Shown: positions 43,546-55,100, counted from the stretch's first letter. The stretch is 64,000 nt of DNA from Eutreptiella sp. 'Long Island Sound 2002' (GCA_964036045.1 OZ038378.1:161828576-161892575); one strand, 5' to 3'. Numbers and translations are program-made. The notes: a model not told the origin generated them from the letters alone.

Positions 43546-43651
43546 GTGAAGCGCCACACCATCCCAGTCGGGAGACAAAAAGCACAAAGGGATTGCCGCG
43601 GGCGGAAGGCCCGGTCCGGCACCCGAAACGAAAGACAGTCGCGGTGGCAGG

Positions 43652-44749
43652 GTGAGGGCAAGTGAAGGCACGAACCCTTGCACCCGTCCATCCTTCGCGA
43701 CGAAGAATGTATTTGATGTGCTTCAAGATCTATCCGAGAGTATCGGAGGATCACCCGGACCGCAGCTGGATGCTGCAGATGGGCAGCCTGAGCCCATTGT
43801 CCACGACCTGCACCAGTCGCTTGTTGAGCTTCTGGAACGGCCGGAGATCCTGAGCTTGCCCGCCGTGCGCCGTGTTGGGCGTGAACGGCAGTTGCACCTT
43901 AAGGTCCGTGCCTTATGCGGGGAAGTGGAGAAGGTTTTCAACGTGTTGGTCGACACGGGAGCTCAGGTCAGCTTGGTCAAGGCTGGCCTACTTCCGCCAG
44001 AGTGCTTGACCGACAGTCGGAAGACTGTCAGGCCGAAGGTGGCGAACGGCCAGTACATGGTGGGAGGCACGAAGGAAGCGGCCATTGGGCTGCAATTCGT
44101 GAACCACCGTGAGCTGAGCCGCCCAGACCTCGGCAAGGAAATCCTCCTGCAAGGTCGCTTCTACAAGGCCGAGATGGACTGGGACATGATCGTTGGGTAC
44201 GACTTCATGATGGAGACGGACTCCAGCGTTCTCCCGGCCCAGGCCTCCATGACCCTGTATCAGGATGACCAGCTCTCGTGGCTTTCGTCACCTGAGCACC
44301 ATGTGGAGTGCCAATGGATCCACCCGGAACGCAATCAGCTCGAAGTAGCCGCGCTGGGCACTGAGCCAACTGGGCCAGCAAACCAGGAGTACGGCGTAAT
44401 GCCGGAAGTGGCGAGCCGAGTGGTTGCGGACTTGGGAGCTTCGGATCTGGCCCTGGATGCGTTCTCCTCAGGAACCTCCGCCCATCTTCGGGTTTGTGAG
44501 AAGTACTGGAGCGCCCAGGACTCCGCGTGGAGGAAGCACTGGGGTCCGCATGAGGGTTTGATGTGGATCCATTGCCCTCGATGGGACATTCCAAGGGCGG
44601 TAGCGAAGATTCGCAAGGACCGCTCCAAGGCAGTGCTGGTTGTTCCTATGGGATGCACCGAGGAGGAAAGCACCCGAGATTGGGTGGTCTCATTGACCAA
44701 CATGACCTTAAACAAGGTCGTCCTACCGGCTGAGGAGAGTGTCTATTAG
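43652..44749 (+). pseudogene. pol: B4 pol, part 1: protease and Dam-like relic
   Basis: Protease with FNVLVDTGAQVSLVK near 43937-43981 (normal DTGA), followed by the degenerate Dam-like domain (about 44440-44745). That region has DAFSSGTSAHLRV, WIHCPRWD in place of WINPPF, and VLVVPMG. It ends in TAG at 44747-44749, where B2 has CAG (Gln). The same frame continues past this codon. Confidence 0.85.
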
Positions 44750-46807
44750 GACGCTAAGAGACAGCCCATGCCACCCCAGAGATGGCCAACGGAATTCCAT
44801 TATGTGGATGGGGGCCTTGAATAGGCCGACACCACGGACTTCGTGTGTGTCAACCGCATCATAGCGGAGCCATGGCAGCAATGCTTTGCGGTCTCCCCTG
44901 TTGACATCGAAGAATCAGAGGACCTCCTCACTGAAGAGGAGTTGGATCTGGTTCAGGGGTATATGGATCAGCCCTTTCACGACTGGGGATACCAGCGTGA
45001 GGGCAAGGGCCAGGACAAAGCCTGGTGGGAAGTGGATTCCATCGTCTCCGGTTCCTATGATTGGAATACCTTCGTAAAGAGGGTGCTGGACCACATGTCC
45101 AGCCAGGACGAGCCAATAGGCGGCAACCCACCCACCTATGGCGACCTGTTCCGAGGCAAGACCAGAGATAGCCCTTTGGGCCACCTGGGAAGACCACCTG
45201 AGCCGAAACCAAGTGGGGTCGCTACCCCTCAAGTAAGCTCACTGGTCCAGGTGCCCCGAAAAGCCAAGGCGGAGTCCGATGAGTGCCCCAAGATCCAGGC
45301 ATTGAGGGCCAGGCTGAAGCAGAAGTATGGTAATACCTTCTTCAGCGGATTACCTGTGTTTCCCCCACCGGTGCGTGGACCGTATGGCGAGGCCAAGATA
45401 CGACTGAAGCAGGACCCCCGTGTGTATCGACACCGGGAGTTCGCCCTGAGGGGCGAGAGGAAGGAGGCCATGGAGAAGATCCTCCCTGATTTCATCGAGA
45501 GAGGCTGGCTTGAGCCGTGCAACTCCGACTGGGCCTCCCCGTGCTTCGTCGTCCCCAAGAAGGTGGCCAGAGAGTGGCGGCTCGTGGTCGACTACCGCGG
45601 CCTAAACGCCCAAACGCAGCATGACAGCTATACCCTGCCCCTCATTGAGGACATGCTGCAAAAACAACACCGGCGGAGGATCTTCACGGTGATTGACCTG
45701 AAACATGTTTATCATCAGATGCCTCTCGCCGAGGAGTCCCGTGCCTGCACAGCCATGAGCACCCCACTTGGACCTCTCCAGTGGAAGGTGATGCCCATGG
45801 GCGTTACCAACGGCAATGCGGCTTTTCAGCGGATGCCGGAGAACCTGCTTGAGCCGGTGCGTGACTGTGCGGACCCCTACGTGGACGACGTGATCATCGC
45901 GTCCGGGGACCCCAGTATGAGCTATGAGGAGCTCCTGGAGGCACATGAGAGGGACGTCACCCGAGTGCTGGACCTTCTGGCTCGGCAAAAACTCACGGGC
46001 AGCAGTGACAAGGCCACCATTGCGGTAAGCGAGGTGGTCTTTGCTGGCCACGTAGTTGGGAACGGGCAGCGGAAGCCCATACCTGGCAAGGTGGCTGCGA
46101 TTGAGCACTGGGAAAAGCCCAAAACGGTCTCTGAGCTACGGGCGTACTTGGGGTTCTGCAACTACTACTCGGGGTATATCAAGATGTATGCCGAGTATGC
46201 AGCCCCCATGACGGTCATGCTCAAGGGCAACCGAGAGGAGACCAAGAAGGGGTCCAAGAAGGCTCTGGTCTGGAATGCTGAGTCCGACCGTGCCTTTGAG
46301 GGGATGAAGCAGGCGCTGCTATCCGCAGTGGGTCTGCACCTCGTGGATCCTGACCGAGGGTTCGTCCTGCGCACCAACGCTTCCGACTACGCCGTTGGCG
46401 CTGTGTTGGAACAAGTGCTTCACGATGGGAGGTACGTGCCAGTGGCCTTCTGGAGCCGAGTCCTGGCGGAAGGCCAGAGACGGACGTGGACGCCCCGAGA
46501 AAAGGAGGCGTATGCCATCGTCATGGCTCTCAGGAAATGGGCTGGGTACATAGCCCTCCGTCCCGTCACCGTCTGCAGCGACCATCAGAGTCTGCAGTCG
46601 TGGCACAAGGAGCACGTGGACACCCCCTCAGGTCCCGCCTCCCGACAGGCAAGATGGCATGAGACCTTGGCCAAGTTCGACCTCACGGTTGTGTATGTTC
46701 CTAGTAAGGACAACACCGTGGCGGACTGTCTCAGTAAGTGGGCCTATCCCGCCAGCAAGGGCATGACTGATGTCTCTGCCCATGGCGATGAGGCTGAGAC
46801 CGCTTAG
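44750..46807 (+). pseudogene. pol: B4 pol, part 2: reverse transcriptase and RNase H
   Basis: In the same frame as part 1. A second TAG at 44822-44824 again replaces a CAG of B2. RT retains VDYRGLNAQTQHDSYTLPLI and catalytic YVDD (45878-45889), unlike B2. RNase H starts RTNASDYAVGAVL: the first catalytic Asp is Asn (AAC 46376-46378), which should inactivate it. It ends in TAG at 46805-46807 where B2 reads a Glu codon, and the frame continues unchanged. Confidence 0.88.
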
Positions 46808-48480
46808 GCCAAGAGGATCATAGAAATGGAGCGCCTGATGGAGGAGGAGGGTGTTAAATGCTTCGTCGTCATGGCTGCGGATGGCCCCCTCGGAACGAGG
46901 ATGGGCAGAGCGGTCAGAGTACTCACTCCTGAGGGAGCTGAGTCCGACAAGCACCTCTTCCGTGAATCTTGCCTCCAGGACGACTGGACCGACGACTACG
47001 CCAAGTCTGAGGCCTTTCATGCCGAATATAGGGCTGTGACCGACCCTGATGACGGGCAGAAGTGGCCAAAGGGGCTGACTGAGGAGGATGGCAAGGTCTA
47101 CCGGAATGGTAAGCTGCTGGTCCTAGAGTCCCGAGTGCTCGAGCTATGTGAGGCTTGGCACCACCACATGATGCACCCAGGGGTCAAAAAGCAAGCCCTG
47201 GACATGCAGCGCCGGTTCGAAATCGACCAGATCAGTCTCTACACCGCTATCAAGAAGGTCAGAGAGGGTTGCTCGGTCTGTCAGGCCTGCGATCCCGACA
47301 GCCGGAACATCAAGGGTGAAGCCCAATGGACTCCGGTGCCTGACCAGCCCATGGAGAGCGTGGCCATGGACGTCTTCTCCATGCCCGAAGTTCACATTGG
47401 CAAGGAGACCTTTGACTGTGTGGTCCTTTGTGTGGACCGCCACAGCGGCTACGCAGTAGCCGTTCCGGCACGCAAAAGGGGGTTGCTTGCCAAGGAGGTG
47501 GCAGTCATGATGATTCGTCATTGGCTGACCGTCTTTGACATCCCCCGCACCATTTGCAGTGACCGAGGGCCCCAGTTTACTGGTGGCTGGTTCAAGGCCA
47601 TGTTTTCCCTCATGGGAATACGTCATGCCAAGAGCGTCGCCTATCTCAACCGGTCCAATGGCCGGGCTGAAGTGGCTGGAAGGCAGCTGTTCGAGAAGCT
47701 GCGCAAGATTCACATCACCAATCCATTTCGGAACTGGTTTGAGGAGATGTGGCCCACTCTGAAGGCCCATCATGACACCCCCACTCCGGGTGGTTTGTCC
47801 CCTCACCAGATTCTGTTCGGCAGGGACCCCCTTGGTCGGGGACTTCCCTTGTCTGGTGATGGTATGGCCATGGACGCCAAAGAGTTCTTCGCGCGGCCAG
47901 AGGCAACGGCGCGGGACATCTGCCAGCAGCTCGGGAAGGAGCATGCTGAGCGTCAGAAGTCCGCCCCGAGCTCGACAAAGCAAAAGTTCAGGGTGGGAGA
48001 CCCGGTGTGGGTGATCAGACCCCGCCCTATGGGCACCCACCGCACCAAAACCTGGTTCACACCCGGCGAGGTGGTCCGCAGGATTGGTGAGGACACCTAC
48101 CGCATCAAGGTGGGTCACGGACAGTTCCGGGAGCGCCACGAGAGTCAGCTCCGTGTGCGGGAACCCGACCTCCGTGGCCAACATGTGTCCCTGGACTATG
48201 CCGCACATGAGGCTGATTCGGACGACGACTATGCTGAGCAGGACGACTATACCGTCGAGAAGATCCTTGCCCAGCGTCCGAACGCCTCGGCACCCGGAGG
48301 CCTGGAGTTCAAGGTTCGTTGGCGAGGCTATGGGCCGTCTGACGACACCTGGGAACCCGTCCCCTCGTTCGTGCCGCGGATTAATACCCCTTCATGGACT
48401 ACATCCGCAAGCACAAGACCAAGATCCATGTCTCGGACTTGGCAGCACTCACCCGGGCGATTGCAGCCAGGGGCGCCTGA
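46808..48480 (+). pseudogene. int: B4 pol, part 3: integrase with chromodomain
   Basis: In the same frame as part 2 until near 48388. HHCC zinc segment (AWHHHMMHPGV ... CSVCQAC), then the full DDE core: D in MDVFSM (about 47368), D in CSDRGPQF, and E in NGRAEVAG with 35 residues between the last two. This is the core deleted in B2. A GPY-like linker and the chromodomain (YTVEKILAQR, FKVRWRGYG, DTWEP) follow. A 1-nt deletion at about 48386-48391 shifts the last 30 codons; read in the shifted frame they end in TGA 48478-48480, as in B1 and B2. Confidence 0.88.
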
Positions 48481-49934
48481 TCACCGCCCTGAGCTCTCCC
48501 CTGATGCACTTTGAGCGCTTGTTAGGTCGACGGATCGTCCCTCACTTGCTTGCTCTCTTCCATCTTCCGGTGACGTGCCATCAGAGTGGCCATATACCCC
48601 CCCCTGCTGAATCCAGGGGAGGATGGCCCCTCTCTTCCACTCCTATTCGTCACTCCTCGCCTGCTGAATCCTTGGGAAACCAGGCAGAGCGACGGACCTT
48701 GACATTTCCTGAGCTCCTAGGGCCTTGAAGCCCATACAACGTTGCGCAACGGATGCCGCTGTCATCGGCATTGCGATTTTTGGGTGTGTGGTCTGGTCCC
48801 ATGGCACTTGCGGGATCCAGACCAGTCTACGTGTGTCTGCAGACTATATATGGCCTGAACTCAGCCGTTTTCCTGTCCACCCTCCTGCATATGCCTTATC
48901 CTAACCGGGGCGTGGTTTGGCGCTCTGTCCAGAGTGTGGTTACACGCCTATTACCCCGCTTATTGCTTATTTTTCTGTTCCCCAGGATATGTGCATCTGT
49001 ATGTTGCGTATTATCAACCCATCACCGAAATATGGACTGTTTTTCCCCCCCCGAGAGGGTGCGAATCGGAATATGAAGGCGCCCTGAGTCGCCGTGTACA
49101 TGCTCTTACATAAGGTCCAGCCTGGACCAGTACCCAAGTACAGATTCTTCTGTTTGAGTGCCCGTGATACCGTGTGCCCTAGTGGCTGTGACGTGCTGAG
49201 ATCCTGATGGCGCCAGGCGGGAAGCCCAGTTGCCTGACTACACTCCAAGCAGTCCGCCACTGTCAGTCCCAGTGTGAGCCTACCGACTCGCAGACGCACT
49301 TGCAGTCGGGTGGCGACCTCCGGTGTCCTGACCACGGTCAGTCTGCCTGGGAAACTGGTGGTTTGAGGACTCCCTCATGCATGGCCTTCGTGGTAATGGG
49401 GCGAGGGAAAAGACGGCCTTGATGCCCGATCCCTTATGGAGGAGCTCGTTCGGCTTTACCACTCTGGACTCGCGTCGTGGATATGGACATAGTGCGCCCA
49501 AGGAAGGACCCGTGGGGACCCTCCCGCAGACTACGGCCTTGGGAAGCCTGGAGTACCCTGATGGATCTTTGTGGTCGCTTTTGACCTGTGGGACCACCTC
49601 GGTCGTCGTGTGACGCCTATGTTGGCCGTGTATGCCACTGCCACTGTGGTAGTGACCGTCGCAGCCGGCACCCGGTGCGCCTGGTGTGGGTTAACGGGTC
49701 CTTTGGATGCCGACAATCGCCGCCAGGACCCGGGACTTGATAGTTGACACTATACTTGCAGTTACTAACAGCTACACCACCGTACATGTCTTACTGTGTG
49801 ATTGTACTGGGGAGCCTAATCCGCAAATCGGCCTGAAGTGAGGATGTGACACCCCCCCCCCCCCTTCAGGGGATGGTCCTGGGTACCCGCTGCCATGCTT
49901 GGGTGTTATCGAGCCCCCCCCAAGGGTTTGCTCT
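48481..49934 (+). other. Noncoding 3' tail of B4
   Basis: Homologous to 354-1825 and 24412-25904, with its own indels and a C-run at about 49851-49863. No gene seen. Confidence 0.75.
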
Positions 49935-49945
49935 AAGGAGGGGGG
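49935..49945 (+). other. Polypurine tract of B4
   Basis: AAGGAGGGGGG before TGAAGCGG at 49946, as in B1 and B2. Confidence 0.8.
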
Positions 49946-51203
49946 TGAAGCGGTACCCAGAACCTATGGCCCATGGCCCGGAGGCCTGTGGGCCGTCACA
50001 CCCGTTATGGCCCATGGCCCGGAGGCCTGTGAGCCGTCACACCCGTGCGGAAGCCGTTGACACCGGCTGTCAGCGCGATATCCCTGTTCTCTAACCAGCG
50101 AAATCAGGAATCCAATTTCTAACCAATCAATCGATGTAGAATTACCATAATTTTATCGTCTTAGGCGATTTTTGGTCTGAAATCGGTGAAATACCCGATT
50201 TCTACCGCGATTTCTAATTGTCGTGAAATCGCCGCCTGACGTCGCCCGTTCCGTGCACTGCATTAGATGATTCTGTAAAACGATCTTTTTGGAAGTCAAG
50301 ACTGAAATACTCTTCGAGTGATCCGCAATTTTTTCCTTGATAAAACGCATCGCGTCCCAGATTTTCCCCAGAAAATCTGAGCGGCCGAAGGCGCTTCGAA
50401 CCCCCAAGTGAAACAACAAGGGTTACGAGCGTTCAAGCGCCCAAGGACGAATTAACGTGCCTCATAGGCACTGTGTATGAGGTTTTGCCCCCCATAGTCA
50501 TAGGATGAGGCCAAAGGATCCCAACTCCATAGGCCCAAAGGGTTATTTATTTTGAGTGTTTTCCAAGAAATGGGCAATCTCACGTACTTGGCGTCCAAGC
50601 ACGTGTAGAAGTATGTTGAGTTGGCGTTTTCTCCCTCTTTGCTTGCCTCTACATCCGGGGCATATCACTTGTCTTCCCCGGATAGTACATATATGATCTC
50701 CATATATATATTGGCAATATATTTTGCGAGCATGCTAAAATTCGGCTTTCCGAAAGGAGGTCGATTTTCGACCAAATCACTTGCATGCGTGTTAAGGGAC
50801 CAAGGTTACTCTAGAATATAGGCATACTTTGCTTCTGGGCCACTAGGTTGGGTGTAGAAGGCGAGGGTAGGGTTGTATGCCATATTTGGTGTCATATCAC
50901 GTGCCCATTTGGCAGGTGCACCATTGCAAGACTAACCCGCCAATGGACCCCATATCACACGAAGCCCTTCATTGTACTCCCAACCAACACTCGCAAGCCT
51001 AACCTTCGTGAAGGGACGCTTGTGGAGCGCTCCCGAAGCGATGCGCTGCGAGCAAGGTGTGTTCTTTGCAATATTCCATATTTGCATGTGCCCACTTGGG
51101 AGGCAGCGCGCGCGGCCTTCCGAAGCGCCCCAGGTGGAGCACATATGTGGAATCGAAGGTCATTGGTGTCGAGTCATTGTGTTTAGAAGGATTGTGGGAT
51201 GCA
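49946..51203 (+). repeat. B4 3' LTR, strongly diverged and interrupted
   Basis: Begins with the B LTR start (TGAAGCGGTACCCAGAACC) but then departs from the other copies. Clear similarity returns at about 50860-51203 (matching 2730-3057), including CCTAACCTTCGTG, CCCGAAGCGATGCG and TGTGTTTAGAAGGATT, at perhaps 80% identity by eye. The middle (50050-50850) shows no obvious match and no gene. Homology stops at about 51203 and resumes at 52086. It is either a different LTR subfamily or an old, rearranged LTR. Confidence 0.65.
49965..50046 (+). repeat. 41-bp tandem duplication
   Basis: Two copies of a unit starting TATGGCCCATGGCCCGGAGG, at 49965 and 50006, near the start of the B4 LTR. Only a base or two differ. 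Confidence 0.8.
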
Positions 51204-52085
51204 GCGTTCTAGGGCGTGGTGCGGAACCCCCCCAATTTTGGGTGTTGTTAATATGGTTGGAACCCGGAATTTCACATGTTACATGGGTGCACTATGATGC
51301 AACAATGTGCCTTCCATGTATTGTTTGCTCGATATTGCCCGTTTTGCACTTTTTGCGATTTGATCTTTGTGTGCTCTAACTAGTTATCGCGGGGTTAGAA
51401 CGGGTTTAGAGCACTAGTTATCGCGTGGGTTATCGCGCGATAACCTAGTTATCGCGGGGGTTATCGCGGGGGTTATCGCGCGATAACTAGTTATCGCGTG
51501 GGTTATCGCGTGGGTTATCGCGCTTCATTTTATGTTTCCCCTTTTCGCTTTAGCTCTCAAAGCCTTCGTATTCTTTGATAATGGCCCTTGCTGCTGCCCA
51601 CGCTTGGTGCGAGCACCATCAAAAGCTCCTTGGGGTCCGTCGCCTTGGCGGTCCTGAGGGGTTTACGATGGGTGATGCCAATGTGAGGCGCCCTGTGGCG
51701 ACCCGCTTTGAACATGGTGTGGACTTTGGACTCCTTGTCCATAAGTCCCCCTTCATGGCGGACGACCGAGACCCCCTGGTTCTCAGCAACTACATCTTCG
51801 AGTTGCTAGAGGTAAATCCAGGGGTTGCTGGATTTTTGATCCAGCTTCATCCGGACGATGTGGACGCGGTGGTGGAGTCCGTCACCGCCCATGCCGAGAA
51901 GGGTGCGGGGACGAAGACGACCCTCTATGTGGGTCAGGAGGAGGAGGAAGTGGAGGAAGTGGAGGAGGAGGAGGAGGATGCGGGGGGGGTGGGGGCTGGG
52001 GGGAGGAAGGAGAAGCCCCACAACCCCCTCATGATTAGTGTCCAGAAGGTAAGGATCCGACAGGGTAAGGGGAAGGGGCGATTAC
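51204..52085. other. Insert within the B4 LTR
   Basis: About 880 bp with no counterpart in other B LTRs. It separates LTR-like GTGTTTAGAAGGATT (ending near 51197) from ATCCAGGCCGAAGATATTAT (52089-52108). In the intact LTR these are adjacent (3045-3088). The insert holds the TTATCGCG cluster and the ORF at 51581. I see no terminal repeats. Confidence 0.6.
51384..51522. repeat. Cluster of TTATCGCG motifs and palindromes
   Basis: Nine TTATCGCG octamers within 140 bp, spaced by GGGGG, TGGG or CCTAG. Two form the perfect 14-bp palindrome TTATCGCGCGATAA. It lies about 60 bp upstream of the ORF at 51581. Function unknown: binding-site array, hairpin-prone repeat, or expansion product. Confidence 0.75.
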
Positions 52086-52135
52086 TCAATCCAGGCCGAA
52101 GATATTATTTAATGGGAGTGAGGCGTCCGTTTTGA
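51581..52135 (+). CDS. Unrecognised 184-codon ORF, possible exon
   Basis: Start ATG 51581 (MALAAAHAWCEHHQ), stop TGA. I do not recognise the protein. It has a mixed globular N-terminal part (residues 1-110, including FELLEVNPGVAGFLIQLHPD), a Glu-rich acidic run at about 127-145, and a basic tail. The last 17 codons are LTR remnant and 23-bp repeat, so the true end is unlikely to be this TGA. A consensus splice donor, AAG|GTAAGG, sits at 52049, with a second GTAAGG at about 52065. If used, an exon would end there and the minisatellite would be intronic. It may instead be a gene fragment carried by the insert. Codon use looks coding-like and the frame is uninterrupted. Confidence 0.45.
   Translation: MALAAAHAWCEHHQKLLGVRRLGGPEGFTMGDANVRRPVATRFEHGVDFGLLVHKSPFMADDRDPLVLSNYIFELLEVNPGVAGFLIQLHPDDVDAVVESVTAHAEKGAGTKTTLYVGQEEEEVEEVEEEEEDAGGVGAGGRKEKPHNPLMISVQKVRIRQGKGKGRLLNPGRRYYLMGVRRPF
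52086..52110 (+). repeat. B LTR remnant at the edge of the minisatellite
   Basis: CTCAATCCAGGCCGAAGATATTATTT corresponds to LTR positions about 3065-3090 (CACGATCCAAGCCGAAGATATTAT). The 23-bp array starts directly after it. Confidence 0.6.
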
Positions 52136-55100
52136 TGGGAGTGGGGCGGCCGTTTTAATGGGAGTGAGGCGTCCGTTTTAATGGGAGTGAGGCGTCCGTT
52201 TTAATGGGAGTGAGGCGTGCGTTTTAATGGGAGTGAGGCGTCTGTTGTAATGGGAGTGAGGCGTCCGTTTTTATGGGAGTGAGGCGTCCGTTTTTATGGG
52301 AGTGAGGCGTCCGTTTTTATGGGAGTGAGGCGCCAGTTTTTATGGGAGTGAGGCGTCCGTTTTTCTGGCAGTGAGGCGTCCGTTTTTATGGGAATGGGGC
52401 GTCCGTTTTTATGGGAGTGAGGCGTCCGTTTTAATGGGAGTGAGGCGTCTGTTGTAATGGGAGTGAGGCTTGCGTTTTTATGGGAGTGAGGCGTCCGTTT
52501 TTATGGGAGTGAGGCGTCCGTTTTTATGGGAGTGAGGCGCCAGTTTTTATGGGAGTGAGGCGCCAGTTTTTATGGGAGTGAGGCGTCCGTTTTTGTGGGA
52601 GTGGGGCGTCGGTTTTTATGGGAGTGAGGCGTCCGTTTTAATGGGAGTGAGGCGTCCGTTTTGAGGGGAGTGAGGCGCCAGTCATTATGGGAGTGAGGCG
52701 TCCGTTTTAATGGGAGTGAGGCGTCCGTTTTCATGGGAGTGAGGCGTCCGCTTTTATGGGAGTGAGGCGTCCGTTTTTATGGGAGTGAGGCGCCAGTTTT
52801 TATGGGAGTGAGGCGCCAGTCCTTATGGGAGTGAGGCGTCCGTTTTTATGGGAGTGAGGCGTCCGTTTTTATGGGAGTGAGGCGTCCGTTTTTATGGGAG
52901 TGAGGCGTCTGTTTTAATGGGAGTGAGGCGTCCGTTTTTATGGGAGTGAGGCGTCCGTTTTTATGGGAGTGAGGCGTCCGTTTTAATGGGAGTGAGGCGT
53001 CCGTTTTAATGGGAGTGAGGCGTCCGTTTTAAAGTGAGTGAGGCGTCCGTTTTAATGGGAGTGAGGCGTCCGTTTTTATGGGAGTGAGGCGTCCGTTTTT
53101 ATGGGAGTGAGGCGCCAGTTTTTATGGGAGTGAGGCGTCCGTTTTTATGGGAGTGAGGCGTCCGTTTTTATGGGAGTGAGGCGCCAGTTTTTATGCTAGT
53201 GAGGCGTCCGTTTTTATGGGAGTGGGGCGTCCGTTTTTATGGGAGTGAGGCGTCCGTTTTTATGGGAGGGAGGCGTCCGTTTTTATGGGAGTGAGGCGCC
53301 AGTCATTATGGGAGTGAGGTGTCCGTTTTAATGGGAGTGAGGCGTCCGTTTTCATGGGAGTGAGGCGTCCGCTTTTATGGGAGTGAGGCGTCCGTTTTTA
53401 TGGGAGTGAGGCGCCAGTTTTTATGGGAGTGAGGCGCCAGTCCTTGTGGGAGTGAGGCGTCCGTTTTTATGGGAGTGAGGCGTCCGTTTTTATGGGAGTG
53501 GGGCGTCCGTTTTTATGGGAGTGAGGCGTCCGTTTTAATGGGAGTGAGGCGTCCGTTTTTATGGGAGTGAGGCGTCCGTTTTTATGGGAGTGAGGCGTCC
53601 GTTTTAATGGGAGTGAGGCGTCCGTTTTAATGGGAGTGAGGCGTCCGTTTTTATGGGAGTGAGGCGCTCGTTTTTATGGCAGTGAGGCGTCCGTTTTAAT
53701 GGGAGTGAGGCGCCCGTTTTAATGGGAGTGAGGCGTCCGTTTTTAAGGGAGTCAGGCGTCCGTTTTTATGGGAGTGAGGCGTCCGTTTTTATGGGAGTGA
53801 GGCGTCCGTTTTAATGGGAGTGAGGCGTCCGTTTTTATGGGAGTGAGGCGTCCGTTTTTATGGGAGTGAGGCGTCCGTTTTAATGGGAGTGAGGCGTCCG
53901 TTTTAATGGGAGTGAGGCGTCCGTTTTTATGGGAGTGAGGCGTCCGTTTTTATGGGAGTGAGGCGTCCGTTTTTATGGGAGTGAGGCGCCAAGTTTTATG
54001 GGAGTGAGGCGCCAGTTCTTATGGGAGTGGGGCGTCCGTTTTTATGGGAGTGAGGCGTCCGTTTTAATGGGAGTGAGGCGTCCGTTTTTATGGGAGTGAG
54101 GCGTTCGTTGTTATGGGAGTGAGGCGTCCGTTTTAATGGGAGTGAGGCGTCCGTTTTAATGGGAGTGCGGCGTCGGTTTTAATGGGAGTGAGGCGTGCGT
54201 TTTAATGGGAGTGAGGCGCCAGTTTTTATGGGAGTGAGGCGTCCGTTTTTATGGGAGTGAGGCGTCCGTTTTTATGGGAGTGAGGCGTCCGTTATAATGG
54301 GAGTGAGGCGTCCGTTTTAATGGGAGTGAGGCGTCCGTTTTTATGGGAGTGAGGCGTCCGTTTTTATGGGAGTGAGGCGCCAGTTTTTATGGGAGTGAGG
54401 CGTCCGTTTTTCTGGGAGTGAGGCGTCCGTTTTTGTGGGAGTGGGGCGTCCGTTTTTATGGGAGTGAGGCGTCCGTTTTAATGGGAGTGAGGCGTCCGTT
54501 TTGAGGGGAGTGAGGCGCCAGTCATTATGGGAGTGAGGCGTCCGTTTTCATGGGAGTGAGGCGTCCGCTTTTATGGGAGTGAGGCGTCCGTTTTTATGGG
54601 AGTGAGGCGCCAGTTTTTATGGGAGTGAGGCGCCAGTCCTTATGGGAGTGAGGCGTCCGTTTTTATGGGAGTGAGGCGTCCGTTTTTATGGGAGTGAGGC
54701 GTCCGTTTTTATGGGAGTGAGGCGTCTGTTTTAATGGGAGTGAGGCGTCCGTTTTTATGGGAGTGAGGCGTCCGTTTTTATGGGAGTGAGGCGTCCGTTT
54801 TAATGGGAGTGAGGCGTCCGTTTTAATGGGAGTGAGGCGTCCGTTTTAAAGTGAGTGAGGCGTCCGTTTTAATGGGAGTGAGGCGTCCGTTTTTATGGGA
54901 GTGAGGCGTCCGTTTTTATGGGAGTGAGGCGCCAGTTTTTATGGGAGTGAGGCGTCCGTTTTTATGGAACTGAGGCGTCCGTTTTTATGGGAGTGAGGCG
55001 CCATTTTTTATGGGAGTGAGGCGTCCGTTTTTATGGGAGTGGGGCGTCCGTTTTTATGGGAGTGAGGCGTCCGTTTTTATGGGAGTGAGGCGTCCGGTTT

